The notes under the pieces: model-generated
What the model was told of the DNA's origin: nothing
The model's input: the letters and a program-made list of their open reading frames with translations, nothing else
The model's database searches: none
Translations under genes and position numbers: made by a program
NCBI GenBank assembly: GCA_900552095.1
Contig: URYM01000109.1
Location: forward strand, 1-6,256
Source of the DNA: an uncultured Blautia sp.
GTDB lineage: Bacteria; Bacillota; Clostridia; Lachnospirales; Lachnospiraceae
Reading direction: 5' to 3'
DNA length: 6,256 nucleotides
Shown: piece by piece, positions 1-5,288 of the stretch
How positions within the stretch are numbered: the first letter of the stretch is position 1
How the letters are laid out: every line of letters starts with the position of its first letter

Positions 1-34
1 GTCTCGTGGGCTCGGAGATGTGTATAAGAGACAG
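1..34 (+). other. Nextera read-2 transposase adapter (sequencing artefact)
   Basis: The first 34 bases are identical, as I know the sequence, to the Illumina Nextera read-2 adapter. It consists of a 15-base primer part (1-15) and the 19-base Tn5 mosaic end (16-34, ending in AAGAGACAG). This is library-preparation sequence left on the end of a read or contig, not genome. It creates false ATG codons at 6 and 20. The start at 20 would add the peptide MYKRQ, a typical adapter-derived N-terminus, to the first gene. Genomic sequence begins at 35. Confidence 0.98.
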
Positions 35-811
35 ACATACGATCTGCCGGACGGGACAAAGAAAGTTCTGGACGGAAATACGCTTTCCACCTGGCTGGCG
101 GTGGATGAAAACGGCAATTATTATAAGGATGAAGCCCTTTTCGAGGAGAAGCTGCAGGCCTATATCAAGGAACTGGAGTATCAGGTAGACAATAAGGGAA
201 AGTCCTGGACCTTTAACTCTACGCTGCACGGCCCGATCACAGTCACCGGCGGTACTTACGGGTGGGAGATCTCCAACAGCGAGGAGAGGGAACAGCTTCG
301 GAAGGATCTGGAAAATAAAGCAGTGGTGGAGCGGGAACCGATCTATGTACAGAGAGGGCTGGATACCACGGAAAACGGCGGGATCGGAAATACGTACGCG
401 GAAGTAGATATGAATGCGCAGCATATGTGGTATTACAAAGACGGTGTTCTTATGCTGGAGTCGGATGTGGTGACGGGAAAGATGACAAAAGACCGCTATA
501 CACCGGAAGGAGTGTGGCAGCTTTTCTTCAAGCAGGAGGACAGGACGCTGATCGGGGAGATTAATCCCAAGACGAATAAGCCCTCCTATAAACAGCCGGT
601 GGAGTACTGGATGAATTTTACCAGCACAAAGATGGCGATCGGGTTCCATGATCTGAAGAATACGTATGGCAATCCAAAGAGATATATTAATTACGGATCC
701 CATGGATGCGTCAATATGCCGAGAGACAAGGCGGAAGCACTTTATGGGATGATTGAAATCGGAACTCCGGTGATCACCTACTATCCCGAAGGATATGAGC
801 TGAAAGAATAA
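35..811 (+). CDS. L,D-transpeptidase (YkuD domain), N-terminally truncated by the window edge
   Basis: This is the C-terminal 258 residues of a peptidoglycan L,D-transpeptidase, an enzyme that makes 3-3 cross-links on the outer face of the membrane. Residues about 1-110 resemble the PG_binding_4 domain that precedes YkuD in clostridial enzymes (VTGGTYGWEI, then REPIYVQRG). Residues about 120-250 are the YkuD catalytic domain, opening with NTYAEVDMNAQHMWYY. The active-site signature SHGCVNMP is complete: nucleophile Cys225 (codon 707-709), His223 in the motif, and an upstream conserved His205 in IGFHDL (647-649). The stop is TAA at 809-811. Family members of this build usually carry an N-terminal membrane anchor and more sequence ahead, so a substantial N-terminal part is missing. 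No true start is present, because the ATG at 20 lies inside adapter. A strong terminator follows 9 bases after the stop. Family assignment is firm; which paralogue is not known. Confidence 0.95.
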   Translation, partial: TYDLPDGTKKVLDGNTLSTWLAVDENGNYYKDEALFEEKLQAYIKELEYQVDNKGKSWTFNSTLHGPITVTGGTYGWEISNSEEREQLRKDLENKAVVEREPIYVQRGLDTTENGGIGNTYAEVDMNAQHMWYYKDGVLMLESDVVTGKMTKDRYTPEGVWQLFFKQEDRTLIGEINPKTNKPSYKQPVEYWMNFTSTKMAIGFHDLKNTYGNPKRYINYGSHGCVNMPRDKAEALYGMIEIGTPVITYYPEGYELKE

Positions 812-820
812 GACGAAAAA

Positions 821-861
821 AGAAAGCGTTTCAAAGATTGGGTTTGAAGCGCTTTCTTTTT
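821..861. terminator. Bidirectional intrinsic terminator between convergent genes
   Basis: Arm 821-835 (AGAAAGCGTTTCAAA) pairs with 843-857 over 15 bp, with one G-U wobble and a 7-base loop (836-842). On the plus strand the stem runs into TTTTT (857-861), ending the L,D-transpeptidase transcript. The A-run at 816-821 becomes a U-tract on the minus strand, so the same hairpin can stop folT transcription, whose stop codon lies 20 bases away. No other hairpin is needed for either gene. Confidence 0.92.
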
Positions 862-881
862 ATGTATCAGATATTCAGAAT

Positions 882-1463
882 TTATTTTGCCGCCTTGCTG
901 ACTGCCATTCCGTTGCGGAAGGGACGGAAGACGCCGGCTTTCTCCAGTGTCTTTGCCAGAGCGAAGAAGACTAAGGAGTCAACGGGCCACATGATGATGT
1001 TTTTCAGAAGACGGGGCGGAAGGATTGCCATAAAGGCCTTGCCGCCCAGCATGGACAGCCACAGGGTATTCAGGAACAGATTGACTACAATCACAACAAT
1101 TCCTTTTGCCACCAGCACCCGGCCAAGGGTCAGGTTCTTCTTATAATAGAAGCAGCCGTAGATCACAGCGGCCAGGATGGCATTGAAGGTGTAGCCGGGG
1201 AAGAAGACGCCGTCCGGCTTCAGGAAGAACTTGACGATATCCAGAATACCGGCGAAGAGGCCTCCGGTCACAGGGCCGAAGAGGAAATCCACCAGCTGGT
1301 TGGGAATACTGGAAAATCCGATCTTGATATAGGGGCCGATCTGGATAGAGGCCACATAGTTTAAGATAAGGGCCAGGGCTGCAAACATGGCAGCGGCTGC
1401 CAGAACCTGCGCCTTTTTCAGCTCGCGGCAGGAATCAGACAGCATTTTTACAAATTTCTGCAT
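882..1463 (-). CDS. folT: ECF transporter S component, folate-specific type (FolT-like)
   Basis: This is a 193-residue integral membrane protein with about six hydrophobic segments (roughly 17-37, 45-62, 64-80, 89-107, 114-135, 151-171). It fits the substrate-binding S component of an energy-coupling-factor vitamin importer. Such proteins capture the vitamin and dock on a shared EcfA/A'/T module, which is not encoded here. The run GFSSIPNQLVDFLFGPVTGG (49-68) and the later PDGVFFPGYTFNAILAAVIYG match the folate-family S component pattern. An Ala-rich LAAAAMFAA in helix 1 suits the AxxxA contact with EcfT. Folate specificity rests on family resemblance and, independently, on the THF riboswitch in its leader. 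The ATG at 1463 is supported by AAGGAGGT ending 8 bases upstream; the next Met (residue 7) has no such site. The gene is monocistronic, converging on the L,D-transpeptidase across a shared terminator. Confidence 0.93.
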   Translation of the reverse strand: MQKFVKMLSDSCRELKKAQVLAAAAMFAALALILNYVASIQIGPYIKIGFSSIPNQLVDFLFGPVTGGLFAGILDIVKFFLKPDGVFFPGYTFNAILAAVIYGCFYYKKNLTLGRVLVAKGIVVIVVNLFLNTLWLSMLGGKAFMAILPPRLLKNIIMWPVDSLVFFALAKTLEKAGVFRPFRNGMAVSKAAK

Positions 1464-1471
1464 AAAAAATT

Positions 1472-1506
1472 ACCTCCTTTGCAGAACTCGTACTACAATA
1501 GGAGAT
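1472..1506 (-). promoter_or_regulatory. Shine-Dalgarno sequestering hairpin of folT (riboswitch expression platform)
   Basis: On the minus strand the folT ribosome binding site AGGAGGT (1478-1472) can pair fully with ATCTCCT (1506-1500), giving 7 bp with one G-U. A further TTG/CAA extension follows after a bulged A. This hairpin would hide the ribosome binding site. It lies just downstream of the THF aptamer, so translational control is the likely mode; there is no U-tract for a transcription terminator here. An upstream AGAT/AUCU pairing that would compete for the anti-SD strand is possible but short. Which fold THF binding favours is inferred, not shown. Confidence 0.6.
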
Positions 1507-1529
1507 AATCCCAATCTTTACCTTCTGTT

Positions 1530-1644
1530 GCAGCGAGATGCGAATAATACACCGCAAGACCTCACCGCTCCTTCGCGGCTGCCTTTTCGTCCGTCCGTCA
1601 ACTCCCTGTACAGGCGGCACTTAACGCGCATTACTCTACTCTGC
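1530..1644 (-). ncRNA. Tetrahydrofolate (THF) riboswitch aptamer
   Basis: Read on the minus strand, the leader carries the hallmarks of the THF (folT) riboswitch. The 5' strand has GCAGAGTAGAG then GCGTTAAGTG; the central part has GGGAGTTG and ACGAAAAGG; the 3' strand has GCGGTG then CGCATCTCGCTGC. Pairing fits the known fold. P1 is GCAG/CTGC. P2 is AGTAATG with TATTATT (7 bp, two G-U). P3 is closed by CCG-CC/GG-ACGG. P4 is AAGGC/GTCTT, extended by CCGC/GCGG. The family is known mostly from Firmicutes folate-uptake and biosynthesis genes, which agrees with the folT gene downstream. Transcription from the promoter at 1660-1688 would begin only about 9 bases ahead of the aptamer. High tetrahydrofolate is expected to switch off uptake. 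Confidence 0.92.
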
Positions 1645-1659
1645 ATTTTTAACAGTTCT

Positions 1660-1688
1660 AGTATAATACGGATTCTGAAAAAAGACAA
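1660..1688 (-). promoter_or_regulatory. Sigma-A type promoter of folT
   Basis: On the minus strand there is a -35 of TTGTCT (1688-1683, 4 of 6 matches) and a -10 of TATACT (1665-1660, 5 of 6), with a 17-base spacer. The predicted transcript start is near 1653, just before the THF aptamer at 1644, and this agreement supports the call. A better-looking TTGACA (1704-1699) lies further upstream but has no -10 at usable distance. Confidence 0.75.
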
Positions 1689-1697
1689 GGAAAACTT

Positions 1698-1726
1698 TTG
1701 TCAAGGGCTAAAACTTTTTATATTTT
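1698..1726 (+). promoter_or_regulatory. Possible sigma-A-like promoter upstream of sigG
   Basis: TTGTCA (1698-1703) and TATTTT (1721-1726) are 17 bases apart, matching the vegetative consensus at 5 of 6 and 4 of 6 positions. It would start near 1733 and give a leader of about 70 bases. SigG genes are usually transcribed in the forespore from SigF/SigG promoters, so this may be a chance match in an A/T-rich stretch. No convincing forespore-type promoter was found. Confidence 0.3.
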
Positions 1727-1788
1727 ACACCGAATCGTATATTCGGCCAGCCAACTGAGAATGATTCTAGTATGGAAGAATGATTTTC

Positions 1789-1794
1789 AGGAGG
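1789..1794 (+). promoter_or_regulatory. Ribosome binding site that fixes the sigG start
   Basis: AGGAGG lies 9 bases before the ATG at 1804. An in-frame ATG at 1780 sits upstream of this site and has only a weak purine run of its own. The eight residues it would add are absent from known SigG proteins, which begin close to the NKVEICGV motif. Confidence 0.9.
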
Positions 1795-1803
1795 ACTTCA
1801 GAT

Positions 1804-2580
1804 ATGGCATTGAATAAAGTGGAAATCTGCGGTGTAAATACAGCCAGGCTTCCCGTGCTGACCAGTGCGGAAAAAGAAGACCTGTTCAAAAGGATCCGGT
1901 CTGGGGATCAGCAGGCCCGGGAGGAGTATATTAAGGGAAACCTTCGCCTGGTCTTAAGCGTGATCAAAAGGTTTTCTTCCAGCAATGAAAATCCGGACGA
2001 CTTATTTCAGATCGGCTGCATTGGGCTTATGAAGGCTATTGACAATTTTGATACGGAGCTGAATGTGAAATTTTCCACGTATGCGGTTCCCATGATCATC
2101 GGAGAGATCCGGCGCTATCTGAGGGATAACAACAGTATCCGGGTGAGCCGTTCTCTTAGGGATACGGCTTATAAGGCAATTTATGCCAAAGAAAGCTATA
2201 TGAAGCAGAATCAGAAGGAACCTACGATTGCGGAGATTGCTTCTGAGATCGGCATTCCCAAAGAGGAGATCGTCTACGCGCTGGATGCGATCCAGAGTCC
2301 CATGAGTCTCTATGAACCGGTGTACACAGAGGGAGGGGATACGCTTTATGTGATGGATCAGATCAGCGATAAGAAGAACCGGGAAGAAAACTGGATCCAG
2401 GATCTGGCTCTGAAGGATGCAATCGGACGGCTGGGAGAGCGGGAGCGCCATATCGTGGAACTGCGTTTTTTTGAAGGGAAAACGCAGATGGAGGTTGCCG
2501 GGGAGATCGGCATTTCCCAGGCTCAGGTGAGCCGTCTGGAGAAACATGCCCTGAAAAGTATGAGGAACTATCTGTCCTAA
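1804..2580 (+). CDS. sigG: RNA polymerase sporulation sigma factor SigG
   Basis: This sigma-70 family factor directs late forespore gene expression after engulfment, including small acid-soluble proteins and germination functions. At 258 residues it is about the length of the Bacillus subtilis protein (260). The N-terminal signature NKVEICGVNTARLPVL (4-19) is diagnostic for SigG. Region 2 (about 45-110) has NLRLVLSVIKRF, DDLFQIGCIGLMKAIDNFD and the near-invariant KFSTYAVPMIIGEIRRYLRD. Region 3 follows with SIRVSRSLRD to about 190. Region 4 (about 205-255) has the helix-turn-helix GKTQMEVAGEIGISQAQVSR. The start at 1804 is set by AGGAGG. In B. subtilis and Clostridioides difficile sigG follows spoIIGA-sigE; here its upstream neighbour is the divergent folT leader instead. 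The sdaAB gene starts 59 bases downstream with no terminator between, so read-through is possible. Confidence 0.97.
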   Translation: MALNKVEICGVNTARLPVLTSAEKEDLFKRIRSGDQQAREEYIKGNLRLVLSVIKRFSSSNENPDDLFQIGCIGLMKAIDNFDTELNVKFSTYAVPMIIGEIRRYLRDNNSIRVSRSLRDTAYKAIYAKESYMKQNQKEPTIAEIASEIGIPKEEIVYALDAIQSPMSLYEPVYTEGGDTLYVMDQISDKKNREENWIQDLALKDAIGRLGERERHIVELRFFEGKTQMEVAGEIGISQAQVSRLEKHALKSMRNYLS

Positions 2581-2592
2581 CCGGAAGATATG

Positions 2593-2601
2593 TGCTATGA
2601 T
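2593..2601 (+). promoter_or_regulatory. Possible extended -10 promoter for sdaAB-sdaAA
   Basis: TGCTATGAT (2593-2601) is an extended -10 element (TGn plus TATGAT, 5 of 6) in the 59-base gap between sigG and sdaAB. The -35 position, which overlaps the sigG stop region, is poor, as extended -10 promoters allow. It would start near 2608 and give a leader of about 30 bases. Confidence 0.4.
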
Positions 2602-2639
2602 GAATTCAAAAGTTCTGGATCATACCAAAGGAGAAAAGA

Positions 2640-3308
2640 ATGGAATTTTTGAGTGTTTTTGATGTGCTGGGGCCGAAGATGATCGGGCCGTCCAGCTCTC
2701 ATACGGCAGGGGCGGTTTCTATAGGAAAGATGGCCCGGAAAATGTTTCCCGAACCGGTCAGGAGGGTGCGTTTTACACTGTACGGTTCTTTTGCCCAGAC
2801 GTATCGGGGACACGGGACGGATAAGGCGCTGCTGGGCGGGATCCTCGGATTTGATACTTACGATATGCGCATCCGGGATGCGTTTCGGATTGCCGGGGAA
2901 CAGGAAATCGAATATGAATATCTTGTAGATACGGAAGAAGTGATGGAACACCCGAATACGGTGGAGATTCAGCTCTGGGGGATTTCCGGCAGAGAGATGA
3001 GTGTGCGGGGAGAATCCACCGGAGGAGGAAGGATAAGAATCACCAGGATCAACGGGATCCGGGTGGAATTCACCGGAGAGTACAGCACGCTGATCGTGCG
3101 ACAGTTTGACAAGCCGGGGGTCGTGGCCCATATTACAAGAAGTCTGGCAGATCAGAATGTGAACATTGCATTTATGCGCCTGTTCCGGGAGAACAAAGGG
3201 GAACTGGCCTATACGGTGGTGGAATCGGACGAGAAGATCCCCCGGGAAGTATTAAAAGAGATCGAGCAGAATCCCTTTGTGGAAGAGACGCTTTTGATCC
3301 AGCTGTAG
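2640..3308 (+). CDS. sdaAB: L-serine dehydratase, iron-sulfur-dependent, beta subunit
   Basis: This is the beta subunit of the oxygen-sensitive [4Fe-4S] L-serine deaminase, which converts L-serine to pyruvate and ammonia in the cytoplasm. The 222 residues show family motifs: FDVLGPKMIGPSSSHTAG (7-24), GSFAQTYRGHGTDKALLGG (49-67, with the GHGTD histidine proposed as catalytic in this family) and HPNT (104-107). Residues about 148-222 form an ACT domain (LIVRQFDKPGVVAHITRSLA), common in the clostridial two-subunit type. In these enzymes it is thought to bind L-serine as a regulatory ligand. AAAGGAG ends 6 bases before the ATG. The alpha subunit gene follows after 9 bases, so the two subunits are made from one message. 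Confidence 0.96.
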   Translation: MEFLSVFDVLGPKMIGPSSSHTAGAVSIGKMARKMFPEPVRRVRFTLYGSFAQTYRGHGTDKALLGGILGFDTYDMRIRDAFRIAGEQEIEYEYLVDTEEVMEHPNTVEIQLWGISGREMSVRGESTGGGRIRITRINGIRVEFTGEYSTLIVRQFDKPGVVAHITRSLADQNVNIAFMRLFRENKGELAYTVVESDEKIPREVLKEIEQNPFVEETLLIQL

Positions 3309-3317
3309 GAGGAGAAG

Positions 3318-4190
3318 ATGGATTTCAGATCAGGAAAAGAACTGCTGGAACTGTGCAGAGAGGAAGGACTGCCGATTTCAGAAATTATGAAGAGAAGAGA
3401 GACGGACAGCGGCCTGCGGACAGAGGAGGAGATGCTCCGGGAGATGGAGCAGGTTGCAGAGATTATGCAGGCGGCGGTAAAAAAGCAGCTGGAGAAGCCG
3501 GAGCGATCCCTCAGCGGTCTGATCGGAGGCGAAGGACGGAAGGTTTTGGAGTTTGGAAGCGGGAAAAGGAGTGTCTGTGATTCCCTGATGACCAGAGTGA
3601 TTGCCTACAGCATGGCGGTGCTGGAGGTGAATGCTTCTATGGGACTGATCGTGGCTGCGCCCACGGCGGGTTCTTCCGGAGTGATTCCGGGCGCTCTTCT
3701 TGCGGTAAAAGAGGAGAGGGGGCTGACAGAGGAGGAAGTCCGGCAGGGACTTTTCTGTGCGGGCGCTGTGGGCTATCTTCTGATGAGAAATGCCTCTGTT
3801 TCAGGGGCAGAGGCGGGATGCCAGGCTGAGGTGGGATCTGCATCTGCCATGGCAGCGGCGGCGGTGACAGAGATGATGGGAGGAACTCCCGAAATGTGCC
3901 TGAGCGCAGCCGGCATGGCGCTTTCCAATCTTCTGGGACTGGTCTGCGATCCTGTGGCGGGGCTGGTGGAGGTGCCCTGCCAGAGCCGGAATTTTATTGG
4001 GGCGCTAAATGCAGTGGCCTGCGCACAGGTAAGTCTGAGCGGTGTGGATTTTCCCATTCCTTTTGATGAGATGGCGGAAGCGATGGGAAGGGTGGGAAGA
4101 AGCCTTCCCTTTGAACTGAAAGAAACAGCGCTGGGGGGTTGTGCGGCGACCCCGGCAGGCTGCGCTGTAAAATGCAGAATCTGCAAATGA
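3318..4190 (+). CDS. sdaAA: L-serine dehydratase, iron-sulfur-dependent, alpha subunit
   Basis: This is the catalytic Fe-S subunit partnering SdaAB, 290 residues, usual length for the family. Conserved runs include ASMGLIVAAPTAGSSGVIPG (106-125), NASVSGAEAGCQAEVGSASA (158-177) and LGLVCDPVAGLVEVPCQSRN (206-225). Cys168, Cys210 and Cys221 are the expected [4Fe-4S] ligands; their spacing (42 and 11) equals that of the three ligands I recall for the Legionella pneumophila enzyme. The C-terminus is rich in cysteine: GGCAATPAG gives Cys275, then Cys282, Cys286 and Cys289 in the last nine residues. In the Legionella enzyme a C-terminal Cys completes the cluster, so one of these could do the same. 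AGGAGGAG (3307-3314), overlapping the sdaAB stop codon, serves as ribosome binding site. No clear terminator follows. Confidence 0.96.
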   Translation: MDFRSGKELLELCREEGLPISEIMKRRETDSGLRTEEEMLREMEQVAEIMQAAVKKQLEKPERSLSGLIGGEGRKVLEFGSGKRSVCDSLMTRVIAYSMAVLEVNASMGLIVAAPTAGSSGVIPGALLAVKEERGLTEEEVRQGLFCAGAVGYLLMRNASVSGAEAGCQAEVGSASAMAAAAVTEMMGGTPEMCLSAAGMALSNLLGLVCDPVAGLVEVPCQSRNFIGALNAVACAQVSLSGVDFPIPFDEMAEAMGRVGRSLPFELKETALGGCAATPAGCAVKCRICK

Positions 4191-4209
4191 GGGGAAAAAC
4201 GCTCTGCGG

Positions 4210-4238
4210 TTGAAAACCCGGGCAGATTCCAGTATAAT
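4210..4238 (+). promoter_or_regulatory. Strong sigma-A promoter of the aldo/keto reductase gene
   Basis: TTGAAA (4210-4215, 5 of 6) and TATAAT (4233-4238, perfect) are separated by exactly 17 bases. The expected transcript start is near 4245. This places a GTG at 4242 upstream of the message and so favours the ATG at 4281 as start of the following gene. It also makes that gene a unit separate from sdaAB-sdaAA. Confidence 0.85.
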
Positions 4239-4280
4239 TGAGTGGAAAGAATACAGAAGATACAGATGGGAGTGTGGAAG

Positions 4281-5288
4281 ATGAAGAGAGTAATCCTGGG
4301 AAAAACAGGAATTGAGATTTCAAATGTGGGTCTGGGCGGGATCCCGGTTCAGAGAATCACGCCGGAAAAGACGAGAGAACTTCTGGAGGAACTGGCAGAG
4401 CGGGGGATCAATTATATTGATACGGCCCGGGCCTATACGGTGAGTGAGGCGTATCTGGGACAGGCGCTGGAAGGAATGCGGGATCGGTTTGTGCTGGCGA
4501 CCAAGAGTATGTCCCGGGACAGAGAACATATGGCGGAGGATATCAAGACAAGCCTTAAGAATCTGAGGACAGATTATATCGATCTGTATCAGGTACATAA
4601 TCCCAGTATGGAACAGCTGGATCAGATCCTGGCGCCGGGGGGAGCGCTGGAGGCGTTAACGGAGGCGAAAGAACAGGGGAAGATCGGTCATCTGGGCCTG
4701 ACTGCCCACTCGGCTCAGGTTTTCGAGCGGGCGCTGGATCTGCCCTGGGTGGAGACGATCATGTTTCCTTATAATATTGTAGAGACTCAGGGAGAAGAAC
4801 TGATTGCAAAGTGCCGGGAGAGAGGAATCGGATTTATCTGTATGAAGCCGCTGGCGGGAGGGGCCATTGAGGATGCCCGTCTGGCGCTTCGGTTTATTGC
4901 TTCCAATGAAAATGTGACGGTGGTGATCCCTGGCATGTATGACAGAGAAGAAGTGGAGGAGAATTGCCGGGCTGTGGAGGAGAAAGGCCCTCTTACAGAA
5001 GAGGAGCAGGAGAAGATAGAGAAGATACGACGGGAGCTGGGCAGTAATTTCTGCAGAAGATGCAATTACTGTGCACCCTGTACCGTAGGGATCCAGATCC
5101 CCAGCGTATTTCTCTTTGAAGGATATCTCTCCCGGTATAATCTGGAAGGATGGGCCCGGGAAAGATACAGTACTCTGGCGGTGAAGGCTTCCGCCTGTGT
5201 GGAATGCGGCGCCTGTGAGAGCCGGTGTCCCTATCAGCTTCCGATTCGGGAGATGCTGAAGCGCTGCGCCCGGTCTTTCGGAGAGTAA
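4281..5288 (+). CDS. Aldo/keto reductase with C-terminal [4Fe-4S] ferredoxin-like domain
   Basis: This is a cytoplasmic oxidoreductase of 335 residues; its substrate is unknown. The N-terminal TIM-barrel (about 1-250) has the aldo/keto reductase tetrad in context: Asp47 and Tyr52 in YIDTARAY, Lys75 in LATKSM, His106 in LYQVHNP. The C-terminal part carries two cysteine groups: CRRCNYCAPC (Cys258, 261, 264, 267) and CVECGACESRCP (Cys306, 309, 312, 316). The second is a classic CxxCxxCxxxCP cluster motif. The layout matches the 'predicted oxidoreductase of the aldo/keto reductase family with ferredoxin domain' common in anaerobes, where electrons may pass between NAD(P)H and Fe-S clusters. The ATG at 4281 has GGGAG 8 bases upstream and begins with the typical MKRVILGKTG. 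An in-frame GTG at 4242 is excluded if the promoter at 4210-4238 is real. The last 55 bases overlap the convergent acetyltransferase gene. Confidence 0.95.
   Translation: MKRVILGKTGIEISNVGLGGIPVQRITPEKTRELLEELAERGINYIDTARAYTVSEAYLGQALEGMRDRFVLATKSMSRDREHMAEDIKTSLKNLRTDYIDLYQVHNPSMEQLDQILAPGGALEALTEAKEQGKIGHLGLTAHSAQVFERALDLPWVETIMFPYNIVETQGEELIAKCRERGIGFICMKPLAGGAIEDARLALRFIASNENVTVVIPGMYDREEVEENCRAVEEKGPLTEEEQEKIEKIRRELGSNFCRRCNYCAPCTVGIQIPSVFLFEGYLSRYNLEGWARERYSTLAVKASACVECGACESRCPYQLPIREMLKRCARSFGE

Noticed and set aside
6..188. Open frame starting in the adapter
   Set aside because: Its start is adapter sequence and it runs in a different frame across the L,D-transpeptidase; nothing in the peptide resembles a known protein.
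1699..1704. Perfect TTGACA on the minus strand upstream of folT
   Set aside because: No -10 element lies 16-18 bases downstream on that strand; the pair TTGTCT/TATACT with a 17-base spacer fits better.
1737..1766. GTATA with a -10 at 15 bases as a SigF-type promoter of sigG
   Set aside because: The -35 half fits, but GAGAATGATT matches only about 4 of 7 informative positions of the SigF -10; too weak to annotate.
1780..1803. Upstream in-frame ATG for sigG
   Set aside because: It precedes the AGGAGG at 1789-1794, has no good ribosome binding site, and adds eight residues not found in SigG proteins.
2002..2547. Long open frame antisense to sigG
   Set aside because: It lies wholly under a clear SigG coding region, has no ribosome binding site, and its translation is of low complexity without family motifs.
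2595..3131. Long open frame antisense to sdaAB
   Set aside because: Shadow of the well-supported sdaAB frame; the peptide is rich in His, Pro and Arg as expected from antisense reading.
4173..4185. Palindrome TGCAGAATCTGCA as terminator of sdaAA
   Set aside because: It lies inside the coding sequence, its centre is too tight for a stable hairpin, and no U-tract follows.
4242..4280. GTG at 4242 as start of the aldo/keto reductase
   Set aside because: It falls at or before the predicted transcript start of the TATAAT promoter and has no ribosome binding site; the family begins near MKRVILGKTG at 4281.
3773..4323. Two open frames antisense to the end of sdaAA
   Set aside because: Overlap conserved SdaAA motifs and lack translation signals.
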